The position numbers were made by a program, and so were the translations under genes. Shown here piece by piece: positions 1 to 6,163 of a stretch of 14,995 nucleotides of DNA (positions are counted from its first letter, which is position 1; each line of letters opens with the position of its first letter). The DNA lies in NCBI GenBank assembly GCA_949297565.1, contig CASFUI010000251.1, forward strand, positions 1 to 14,995, written 5' to 3'. The stretch comes from an uncultured Eubacteriales bacterium. Lineage in GTDB: Bacteria; Bacillota; Clostridia; Lachnospirales; Lachnospiraceae. The notes under the pieces are model-generated. The model was not told where the DNA came from. It saw only the letters and a list, made by a program, of their open reading frames with translations, and did no database searches.

Positions 1-20
1 AACCTCCTTTCCTCCTAAAA
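1..20 (-). promoter_or_regulatory. Ribosome binding site of a leftward gene beyond the left edge
   Basis: Read on the minus strand, this stretch contains two Shine-Dalgarno-like blocks in tandem, AGGAGG and then AAGGAGGT, ending at the window edge. This is the spacing expected just before a start codon, so a leftward gene probably begins immediately outside the window, divergent from the small gene at 324. Only the ribosome site is visible; nothing can be said about the product. Confidence 0.7.
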
Positions 21-68
21 TAATTTTTGATCTTTTTCTGATACGGACAACATGCAAAGGTGACATAT

Positions 69-93
69 CTGCATATATATCCGGTTGATGCAG
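69..93. repeat. Short inverted repeat in the divergent intergenic region
   Basis: CTGCAT (69-74) and ATGCAG (88-93) form perfect arms around a 13-nt centre, in the leader or promoter zone of the leftward gene beyond the edge. It could be an operator or a weak hairpin. The rest of 21-250 is AT-rich and shows no reading frame, RNA gene or repeat that I can support. Confidence 0.3.
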
Positions 94-250
94 TGTTGTT
101 TGTTGTTTTAGTTCAAGTATATCCAAAAATGGAGAAATTATACAAAATGGGAGTGATTTTAACGAAAATAATATTAAAAATAAAAAAGATACAAACAAAA
201 ACTATCAGAAGTAAATAAATATATTGTGTTAAAAAAATAACAATAGTATA

Positions 251-278
251 TTGTATTTTTAAAATCAAAGAGTATAAT
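251..278 (+). promoter_or_regulatory. Sigma-A type promoter for the small gene at 324
   Basis: A -35 element TTGTAT (251-256) and a perfect -10 TATAAT (273-278) are separated by 16 bp. Transcription would begin near 285, leaving a leader of about 40 nt that contains the GAAGGA ribosome site at 311-316, 7 nt before the ATG at 324. Confidence 0.6.
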
Positions 279-323
279 TATATATTAGAAAAGAATATAA
301 CTTTATGAAAGAAGGAAAAAATT

Positions 324-680
324 ATGTTATTTGAAAAAAAGACACCCGAAGAAAAAATGGAGAAGCTAGTACATAAAAAGGAGTGGGCGCGGCTTGCGGA
401 ATATGTGCACGGCAATCAGGAGACAAAGGTTGCTCTGGCGCAGGCTCTGGCATGCTCTGATGACAGCAGCAGTATAGATATTCTGCTTCGTCTTGCAGAT
501 GCGGCGATTGCTTGCGGGGAGGATGATGTTATGACCGCAACATGCGAGACTCTTAAGAAAGTCGGAAATGATCATGTTACGGCTGATTTGCGTGAAATTA
601 TGCTTAAACTTCCAAAGGAAAAGGAAGCATTAAAAGAAGAAATCAGCTCAACTATACAGATACTTCACAAGAGACCTTGA
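324..680 (+). CDS. Small HEAT-like hypothetical protein
   Basis: A 118-residue protein that I cannot assign to a named family. It is highly charged, has no signal peptide or membrane segment, and appears to be almost entirely helical. Residues about 15-95 read like two or three short antiparallel helical repeats (alternating Leu/Ala-rich helices such as KVALAQALA and IDILLRLADAAIA), which suggests a HEAT or related alpha-solenoid scaffold in the cytoplasm. The ATG at 324 has a good ribosome site (GAAGGA) and its own sigma-A promoter, and a terminator follows at 814-844, so it is probably a monocistronic unit separate from the Tad operon. Function is unknown; the repeat assignment is inference from the helix pattern alone. 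Confidence 0.75.
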   Translation: MLFEKKTPEEKMEKLVHKKEWARLAEYVHGNQETKVALAQALACSDDSSSIDILLRLADAAIACGEDDVMTATCETLKKVGNDHVTADLREIMLKLPKEKEALKEEISSTIQILHKRP

Positions 681-759
681 TTAAAGGCGATGGATGGGCC
701 GGTTTTTATCATGGACGGAAAATTAAGGTTGAGAAATATTAAGGTTTTGGGAATATTCA

Positions 760-807
760 TGCCGGATAAAGCCGGCAGAAGTGAACACGATGCCGTTTTT
801 GGCGGCA
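760..807. repeat. Two similar GC-rich inverted repeats in a 3' untranslated region
   Basis: Two small hairpins with nearly the same arms occur in a row: TGCCGG/CCGGCA at 760-777 (6-bp stem, 6-nt loop) and TGCCG/CGGCA at 791-807 (5-bp stem, 7-nt loop). They lie in the untranslated tail of the gene at 324, just before its terminator. They may stabilise the 3' end of the mRNA or be part of a 3'-derived small RNA. The reading frame spanning 690-893 crosses these structures and the terminator and is not considered a gene. Confidence 0.4.
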
Positions 808-813
808 GGATAT

Positions 814-844
814 ATACCGCGCTGTTTGCAGCGCGGTATTGTTT
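814..844 (+). terminator. Intrinsic terminator after the small HEAT-like gene
   Basis: A perfect 11-bp stem (814-824 pairing with 829-839) closes a TTTG tetraloop. The stem is GC-rich in the middle and is followed by a T-rich tail (TTGTTTAT). The reverse strand has no comparable T tract, so it should act rightward, insulating the upstream gene from the Tad operon. Confidence 0.85.
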
Positions 845-915
845 ATATGCAGGGAAAGTCAGTGTTTTAATTCCGGCAATTAGGTTTGACTGAGTCTTTA
901 GCTAAATAATATCTG

Positions 916-943
916 AAATATATTTTGCTTAAAAATATATTTT
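916..943. repeat. Twin AT-rich repeat upstream of the Tad operon promoter
   Basis: The 11-mer AAATATATTTT occurs at 916-926 and again at 933-943. Its first ten bases are a perfect palindrome, so each copy is a small dyad. The copies start 17 bp apart and the second ends 6 bp before the -35 element at 950. This position suits either an A-tract UP element or a pair of operator sites for a dimeric regulator. The flanks are AT-rich, so chance is a real alternative. Confidence 0.4.
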
Positions 944-949
944 ATAGTA

Positions 950-978
950 TTGACATTTAAAATATAAAGTGATACTAT
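950..978 (+). promoter_or_regulatory. Main promoter of the Tad pilus operon
   Basis: A perfect -35 TTGACA (950-955), a 17-bp spacer and -10 TACTAT (973-978) preceded by an extended TG motif (970-971) make this the strongest promoter-like site in the window. Transcription would start near 985. No other convincing promoter was found before the end of the FHA gene, so this probably drives the whole cluster. Confidence 0.8.
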
Positions 979-984
979 ACATAT

Positions 985-1173
985 ACAGCAAATAAGAATA
1001 CAATTTGCTGAAACTATTTCTGATCCTGTTATTACACATCCGTATATTACGGAAGTCTGTACTGTATGCGTCTTAATATCTGCATATCTGATTATATCCC
1101 GTTTTTAAAGTTTAACGATTAAACATAACTTAGAGATTTTGACAATTAAAAATTTTATATAATTAGGAGGAGT
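985..1173 (+). promoter_or_regulatory. Structured 5' leader of the Tad operon
   Basis: This untranslated leader of about 190 nt carries three simple hairpins: 986-993/1003-1010 (8 bp, right at the predicted mRNA 5' end), 1039-1044/1048-1053 (6 bp) and 1110-1115/1119-1124 (6 bp). A possible leader peptide of 18 codons runs from ATG 1066 to TAA 1122, with GGAAG at 1051-1055 upstream; its stop lies inside the third hairpin. The leader ends in AGGAGG (1165-1170). I found no match to the conserved core of a c-di-GMP riboswitch or another known class. A 5' stabilising hairpin plus attenuation or leader-peptide control is possible but unproven. Confidence 0.45.
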
Positions 1174-1647
1174 ATGTATTTTTGGGTAACAGTGCGCATT
1201 TTAGTGCTGGCGGTAATTATGACTGCGGCTGTAATTGACGATTTGAGAAGATATAAGGTGTCTAATAAAATTATAGCTTACGGACTTGCGGTGTCATGTG
1301 TGATTACAGGAATTGAGGGAAGTGTGGAAGGAGGAATTGACAGATATATATTTGGAGGTGCTGCGGGGTTTGTGATTATGCTCACAGCATATTTTACCGG
1401 TGCTGTGGGAGCGGGTGACGTCAAGCTGGCGGCTGTGTGCGGACTTCTGCTGGGAGTGTCCTGTGTCTGTGAAATGCTTATGTGGTCGTTTGTTTTCGCA
1501 GGAGCAGCCGGCATTTGCGGAATTCTGAGAGGACGCTGTCAGGAAAAACAGTGCGGGCGTTTCAGGCTTCACTGCATACATTTCAGCGCTGCCATGGCGG
1601 CAGCGTGTGCGGCATTAGTTATCAGAAAGAGTGTTATGGGAGGTTAG
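1174..1647 (+). CDS. Prepilin peptidase, A24 family (TadV/CpaA-like)
   Basis: A membrane aspartic peptidase of 157 residues that would cleave the leader of the Flp pilin and TadE-like pseudopilins on the cytoplasmic side of the membrane. The two catalytic Asp motifs of the family are present: D23 just after the first membrane segment (IDDLRRYKVSN, matching the family Dxxxxx(I/V)xN pattern) and D82 in the GAGD motif followed by VKL. About four or five hydrophobic segments can be seen, and the methyltransferase domain of long PilD enzymes is absent, as is usual for Tad. The ATG has AGGAGG only 3 nt upstream, rather close, but it places the first membrane segment correctly. It is the first gene of the operon; its TAG directly precedes the next ATG. 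Confidence 0.88.
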   Translation: MYFWVTVRILVLAVIMTAAVIDDLRRYKVSNKIIAYGLAVSCVITGIEGSVEGGIDRYIFGGAAGFVIMLTAYFTGAVGAGDVKLAAVCGLLLGVSCVCEMLMWSFVFAGAAGICGILRGRCQEKQCGRFRLHCIHFSAAMAAACAALVIRKSVMGG

Positions 1648-2646
1648 ATGTTGAATAGGACATGTGCCATATATGACAATAATCAGAATTACGCGAGAAG
1701 GCTTATGAACGCAATGAGCAGGAAAGCAAATCAGCAGTTTAATATTGAGCTGTTTACGCAGAGAGACGCATTTGAGAGATACCTTTCGGAGGATGAACCG
1801 GCGGTTGCAATGGTCAGTGAGGCAGGATACTTTGATGAGCTCAGGGATGTTTATTCGGGAAATCTTATAGTACTTACTGAGGAACAGCAGCAGGATAATC
1901 TGAGATTTGGGGATAACGCGGTTGCGGTGTACAGGTATCAGCCAATGGATATCATATACCGTGAGGTGCTTGAGCACAGCGATTTAAGACCTAAAGGAAG
2001 ACTGGATACTATTGATATTATAGGTGTTTACTCTCCGGTGAATGTTGTGCCTAAGACGGCGTTTTCTCTGAATGTGGCAAAGGTTTTGAGCGAGAGATAT
2101 AAGGTTTTATATATTAATTTTGAAGAGTTTTCCGGACTGGATGAAATTCTGTGTGCTCGTGATGACCTCACTTTATCGGATGCTTTGTATTATTTCAGGC
2201 AGGGAAAGCAGGCGGCGAAGGATAAGATACTCAAGACCATTCAGACAGTTGAAGGGGTGGATTATATACCTCCCGTAATGTGTGCTGAGGATATTTCATA
2301 CATTGAGCCGGAGGAAATGGCGGCATTTGTTGAGTGTGCGGGTAAAGGCGGTCACTATGAGACGGTTGTACTCGACTTATCATCGGCGTTGAGGCAGCCA
2401 TGGCGTCTTATGGAGTGCTGCACTTCTATATTTATGCCGATAAAAAACGATTACTTATCGGAAAGAAAGATTTTTGAGTTTGAGACGTATTTTTGCAGTA
2501 TAGGTCTGACAAAGGTGTTGGGATATATTGAAAAAGTAAGGCTTCCAGAGGGAGAGAGCGGTATTGATACTGATTTCTGGAACAAAATAAAAATCGGAGG
2601 CATGTATCGTTTTGTAAAAAAAATATTGGAAAAGAATAATATCTGA
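1648..2646 (+). CDS. tadZ: TadZ/CpaE-like pilus localisation protein with degenerate P-loop
   Basis: A 332-residue protein of the MinD/ParA-related TadZ (CpaE) type, believed to position the Tad machine on the cell. Residues about 1-110 look like an atypical receiver domain (alternating strands and helices, no clear phospho-acceptor set). The ATPase-like domain begins near 122 (DIIGVYSP). At the Walker A position the sequence is SPVNVVPKTAF (129-139): the Lys-Thr remains (K136, T137), but the glycine before the lysine is proline and the signature lysine of deviant Walker A motifs is missing. The strand that usually carries the switch Asp reads YINFEEFSG, and a Walker-B-like strand VVLDLSS lies at 240-246. 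ATP binding may therefore be weak or lost. A strong GGGAGG site overlaps the upstream stop. Family assignment rests on fold pattern and position before tadA. Confidence 0.8.
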   Translation: MLNRTCAIYDNNQNYARRLMNAMSRKANQQFNIELFTQRDAFERYLSEDEPAVAMVSEAGYFDELRDVYSGNLIVLTEEQQQDNLRFGDNAVAVYRYQPMDIIYREVLEHSDLRPKGRLDTIDIIGVYSPVNVVPKTAFSLNVAKVLSERYKVLYINFEEFSGLDEILCARDDLTLSDALYYFRQGKQAAKDKILKTIQTVEGVDYIPPVMCAEDISYIEPEEMAAFVECAGKGGHYETVVLDLSSALRQPWRLMECCTSIFMPIKNDYLSERKIFEFETYFCSIGLTKVLGYIEKVRLPEGESGIDTDFWNKIKIGGMYRFVKKILEKNNI

Positions 2647-2669
2647 CGTACATACAGAGAGGGTGAGTT

Positions 2670-3932
2670 ATGGAGAAAGAGCGTTCAGAAAACGGGCTCA
2701 GAGAGTATTCTGAAAGAATAAAGAAAAGGGTATATGACAGGCTTGATATGACAGGTGAAATAGATGATGTGCAGTTAAAAAACATTATAGGAGAGTGCGT
2801 ACAGGAAGAAAGCGGATTATATATGATTTCCATACGGGAAAAGGAGGAGCTGGAGGAAACTTTATTTAATGCAATTAGAAGACTGGATGTGCTTCAGGAG
2901 CTCCTGGAGGACGATACCATTACAGAGATAATGATTAACGGACAAAGTGACATTTTTCTTGAGAGAGACGGGAAAATTACGCGTTGGGACAAAACATTTG
3001 AAAATGAGACAAGGCTGGAGGATATTGCCCAGAAAATAGCAGCTCTTTCAAATAAAATTGTCAATGCGTCTGTACCTATCGCTGATACAAGACTTGGAGA
3101 CGGCTCAAGGGTGAGTATAGTACTTCCGCCTGTCGCGCTGAATGGCCCTGTTATAACAATAAGAAAGTTTTACAGAGAGCCTCTGACAATGGAAAAGCTT
3201 ATAGGTTTGAATTCAATTACAAGGGAGGCGGCAGAGTTTCTTGAATACGCCGTGAGAGCAAAATATAACATATTTATATCAGGAGGGACAGGGAGCGGTA
3301 AGACTACTTTTCTGAATGCGCTCTCAGGATTTATACCTAAGGATGAGAGGGTTATTACAATAGAGGACTCAGCCGAGCTTCAGATAGATCATGTCGAAAA
3401 TCTTGTAAGGCTTGAGGCGAGAGATGCAAACATAGAAGGAAAAAATGCCGTTAAAATAAGGGATTTGATAAGAGCAAGCCTCAGAATGCGCCCGGACAGA
3501 ATTATCGTAGGGGAGGTCAGAGGGGAGGAAACCCTGGATATGGTTCAGGCTATGTCTACAGGACATGACGGAAGTTTATCTACCGGACACGGAAACAGTC
3601 CGAAGGATATGGCTGCAAGACTTGAGACAATGATTTTAATGGGAATGGATATGCCTGTATCTGCTATTCGCCAGCAGTTGTCATCTGCGATAGATATTAT
3701 AGTGCATCTGGGAAGGCTCAGGGATAAGACGAGGAGAGTATTACAGATTGTGGAAATTAAAGGAATTAATAAAGGGGAAATTGAGTTTAACACTTTGTTT
3801 GAATTCAAGGAGACAGGTGAAAAAGAAGGCAGAATCACAGGAAGTCTCACAGCTTCAGGCAGAGGCCTTGTTAACTGTGAAAAGATGTATGCGGCAGGTT
3901 TTAGATTTGGTGCAGCGCAAAACACAACTTAA
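2670..3932 (+). CDS. tadA: Tad pilus assembly ATPase TadA (CpaF family)
   Basis: The cytoplasmic secretion ATPase, 420 residues, that powers Flp pilus assembly as a hexamer docked on TadB/TadC. All core motifs are intact: Walker A GGTGSGKT (205-212), the Asp box IEDSAEL (231-237), Walker B RIIVGEVR with E282, and the His box GHDGSLSTGH (H299 and H307). The N-terminal domain (about 60-195) has the usual CpaF pattern, with DDTITEIMING near 81 and a conserved RKF before the P-loop domain. The ATG follows a GAGGGTGA site 23 bp after tadZ. The C-terminus carries the KMYAAG segment typical of CpaF ends. The last 44 nt overlap the start of tadB, suggesting coupled translation. Confidence 0.96.
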   Translation: MEKERSENGLREYSERIKKRVYDRLDMTGEIDDVQLKNIIGECVQEESGLYMISIREKEELEETLFNAIRRLDVLQELLEDDTITEIMINGQSDIFLERDGKITRWDKTFENETRLEDIAQKIAALSNKIVNASVPIADTRLGDGSRVSIVLPPVALNGPVITIRKFYREPLTMEKLIGLNSITREAAEFLEYAVRAKYNIFISGGTGSGKTTFLNALSGFIPKDERVITIEDSAELQIDHVENLVRLEARDANIEGKNAVKIRDLIRASLRMRPDRIIVGEVRGEETLDMVQAMSTGHDGSLSTGHGNSPKDMAARLETMILMGMDMPVSAIRQQLSSAIDIIVHLGRLRDKTRRVLQIVEIKGINKGEIEFNTLFEFKETGEKEGRITGSLTASGRGLVNCEKMYAAGFRFGAAQNTT

Positions 3933-4695
3933 ATCAATTAAAAGAGAAACTGTAAAAAAACAAAATTCCAAACATAAAGCTGGTATATGCAGCCGCTTAT
4001 TATGGGCAGCAATGGGCGCTGTACAGATGACTGCTGCCGCCTGGCTGTTTTATGATAATGTTTTTGCTGCTCTTTTAATGAGTCCGTGGCTTTATTTTTA
4101 CATAAAAGAAAAAAGCAGACAATATTATTCTTTAAAAAAGCATGAATTAACAACACAGTTTAAGGAGGCTGTGACAGCAGTTTCATTTTCGCTGAACGCC
4201 GGATACTCTGTTGAGAATGCATTTGTTGAAGCGTTGAAAGAGTTGAAGCTGTTATATGGTCCGAAAGCAGAGATAGTCAGAGAGTTTTCAGAAATTTCAA
4301 GAAGGCTTCAAAATAATGAAAATATTGAGGATGTTTTATCCTCGTTTGCGAGTGAAAGCGGAGTTCCCGATATTATTTATTTCTCTGAAGTGTTTCAGTA
4401 TGCAAAAAGGAGCGGGGGAGATTTAGTGTCAATAATAAGGAATACGGCTAATACAATCAGGGCTAAGATTGAGCTGCAGGAAGAAATTTATACAACGATA
4501 AGCGGCAAGAAAATGGAACAGAGAATTATGGGAATAATGCCGTTTGCAATAATTGCTTATCTGAGGCTGACATCACCCGAATTTATAAACTCTGTTTACG
4601 GCAATGCGGCAGGTACAGCGGTGATGAGTGTATGTCTTTGTATATATTTGGCGGCTGACAAAATGGCAAAAAGGATTGTAAATATTGAAATTTAA
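3889..4695 (+). CDS. tadB: Tad platform protein TadB (type II secretion F domain)
   Basis: An inner-membrane platform protein that pairs with TadC and transmits force from TadA. With the start chosen here it has 268 residues: a basic N-terminal tail, two membrane segments (about 36-55 and 57-72), a cytoplasmic T2SSF domain (about 89-205, with the typical FKEAVTAVSFSLNAGYSVENAF and later RSGGDLVSIIRNTANTI) and two C-terminal membrane segments (213-227, 240-256). The open frame continues upstream to 3748, but that part overlaps tadA coding sequence and reads as a charged shadow, so ATG 3889 or GTG 3910 is more likely; neither has a strong ribosome site, and translation is probably coupled to tadA. 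It overlaps the next gene by 11 nt. Confidence 0.87.
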   Translation: MRQVLDLVQRKTQLKSIKRETVKKQNSKHKAGICSRLLWAAMGAVQMTAAAWLFYDNVFAALLMSPWLYFYIKEKSRQYYSLKKHELTTQFKEAVTAVSFSLNAGYSVENAFVEALKELKLLYGPKAEIVREFSEISRRLQNNENIEDVLSSFASESGVPDIIYFSEVFQYAKRSGGDLVSIIRNTANTIRAKIELQEEIYTTISGKKMEQRIMGIMPFAIIAYLRLTSPEFINSVYGNAAGTAVMSVCLCIYLAADKMAKRIVNIEI

Positions 4696-5932
4696 TGAGT
4701 TGAAAACAGATAAAAACATACGAAAAATTATTACTGCTTTGATAATAATTGTGTCTGCGTCTGCGGCTGCCTGCTTTCTTTATGCTGAAAACCGGAAAAT
4801 AACAAGTGAAGATTTAAAAAGACCCGATTACGGCGAGATTTCAAAACAGCTTCCTGTAAGCGTTTATGCGGACGGTCTGTCTGAGAAAATAGATACGGAT
4901 ATAGAGATAATTCCCAAAATATATTCTCCTGAGGAAGTAGAACAGTTGTTTTTGCAGACATATGAAGAACTGCGTCAGATAATTTTAAAGGATAACAGTT
5001 CTCTTATGAATGTGAAATCGGATTTAAATTTAGTTGAAAGTTTGGACGGTAATCCTGTCAGTATCCAGTGGTTTTCAAGTAATTATGATTTAATCGGATA
5101 TGACGGAAGTGTTCATATTGACGGGTTAGGTGATAACAGGGAAATGGAAGCTGTTCTTACGGTACAGCTTGAATATCGGGAGTATAAAAGTGTGTATGAA
5201 ATAAGAGTTGTTGTCAACGCGCCTGAGCTTTCTGAAAATGAACGTATCAGCGGCTATATTAAAAGCGAAGTTTCGAGAGTACAAGCGTCCGGTAATGGTG
5301 ATTATATACAGCTTCCGGGTGAGATTGATGGAAGAAAAATAACATATGAAAAACGCGGTGATTTAAGTGTCCCGGCTGCGATTATAATAATGGGGGCTGG
5401 AGCAGTGTTTTGTGTTTTTTACGCTGACAGACAAAAAAAGAAAAGGTTTGAACAGGAAAGGCAAAGACAACTTAAAAGTGATTATTCAGAGATGATTACT
5501 AAGCTCACGCTTTTAATCGGAGCGGGTATGACGGTGAGAATGGCATGGGAGAAAATTGTGTATGACTATCAGCGCCAGAAAAAGTCAGGAAGAGTAAAAA
5601 TGAGATACGTATACGAGGAGATGAATGAAAGTCTGGTGCAGTTAAAAAGAGGTATGTCGGAACGGGCTGTATATGAGCGTTTCGGAGTAAGGTGCCGTAT
5701 ACGAGAGTATATGAAATTCAGTTCATTGCTGATTCAGAATTTAAAAAAAGGAACAAGAGAACTTACTGGGTTATTGGAGCTTGAGGCTATTGACGCATTC
5801 GAGGAAAGAAAGAATCAGGTTAAAAAATACGGGGAGGAGGCAGGGACAAAGCTTCTTGTTCCTATGGTAATTATGCTTATCGTGGTAATGATAATTATTA
5901 TGTTCCCTGCAATTATGACATTTACAGTATAA
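4685..5932 (+). CDS. tadC: TadC-type platform protein with an extra extracytoplasmic Ig-like domain
   Basis: A second T2SSF-family platform protein, 415 residues, longer than the roughly 300 usual for TadC. Order: membrane segment 1 (15-33), an extracytoplasmic region of almost 200 residues (35-228), membrane segment 2 (229-246), T2SSF domain (about 265-375, with KLTLLIGAGMTVRMAWEKI) and a last membrane segment (390-411). The outer region contains VSIQWFSSN (125-133), DGSVH (140-144) and a closing strand YEIRVVV (171-177), the pattern of a bacterial Ig-like (atrophied BIG-like) domain, preceded by a helical segment around 82-102. Translation starts at TTG 4685, with AAGGA about 10 nt upstream; it overlaps tadB. 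T2SSF assignment is firm; the Ig-like call is inference from motifs. Confidence 0.88.
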   Translation: MKFNELKTDKNIRKIITALIIIVSASAAACFLYAENRKITSEDLKRPDYGEISKQLPVSVYADGLSEKIDTDIEIIPKIYSPEEVEQLFLQTYEELRQIILKDNSSLMNVKSDLNLVESLDGNPVSIQWFSSNYDLIGYDGSVHIDGLGDNREMEAVLTVQLEYREYKSVYEIRVVVNAPELSENERISGYIKSEVSRVQASGNGDYIQLPGEIDGRKITYEKRGDLSVPAAIIIMGAGAVFCVFYADRQKKKRFEQERQRQLKSDYSEMITKLTLLIGAGMTVRMAWEKIVYDYQRQKKSGRVKMRYVYEEMNESLVQLKRGMSERAVYERFGVRCRIREYMKFSSLLIQNLKKGTRELTGLLELEAIDAFEERKNQVKKYGEEAGTKLLVPMVIMLIVVMIIIMFPAIMTFTV

Positions 5933-5970
5933 AAATAATGAACCTTATAGGTACAAGAGGGAGGTTGTTT

Positions 5971-6153
5971 ATGGGATTAAATATAAAAGCTAAAATAAAA
6001 AACTTTCTTTGCGATGAGAGTGGAATGGGCGTGGTAGAGATTGTTTTAATTATTATTGTTCTTGTTGGACTTGTCATTTTATTTAAAAAGCAGATCACAG
6101 GTCTTGTAAATACTCTTTTATCTAAAATGAGCAGTCAGGCAAAACAGATATAG
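5971..6153 (+). CDS. flp: Flp-type major pilin candidate (Flp1-like)
   Basis: A 60-residue prepilin, the probable main subunit of the Tad pilus. The leader MGLNIKAKIKNFLCDESG ends in glycine; cleavage there would give a 42-residue mature pilin beginning MGVVEIVLIIIVLVGLVILF. Glutamate is at mature position 5, as type IV prepilin peptidases expect, followed by about 16 hydrophobic residues and a short basic, Ser-rich tail. The classical Flp EY pair is EI here, as in Flp1-like proteins of Gram-positives. The frame is open from ATG 5938, but ATG 5971 has a strong GGGAGG site 6 nt upstream and gives a normal leader length, so it is preferred. It sits directly after tadC, where pilin genes of such loci often lie. 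Confidence 0.85.
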   Translation: MGLNIKAKIKNFLCDESGMGVVEIVLIIIVLVGLVILFKKQITGLVNTLLSKMSSQAKQI

Positions 6154-6163
6154 GTATATAAGC

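Noticed and set aside
690..893. A 67-codon open frame downstream of the small HEAT-like gene
   Set aside because: It runs through a strong intrinsic terminator and two further hairpins, has only a weak ribosome site and no recognisable protein character.
1139..1163. TTGACA followed by TATAAT just before the first Tad gene
   Set aside because: The spacer is only 13 bp and transcription would start at the ribosome site, so it is unlikely to be a working promoter.
985..1173. c-di-GMP or other known riboswitch in the Tad leader
   Set aside because: None of the conserved core sequences I know could be found; only simple hairpins are present.
3748..3888. Upstream extension of the tadB frame into tadA
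   Set aside because: The extra 47 codons lie wholly inside tadA coding sequence and add a basic stretch not expected before the TadB membrane segments.
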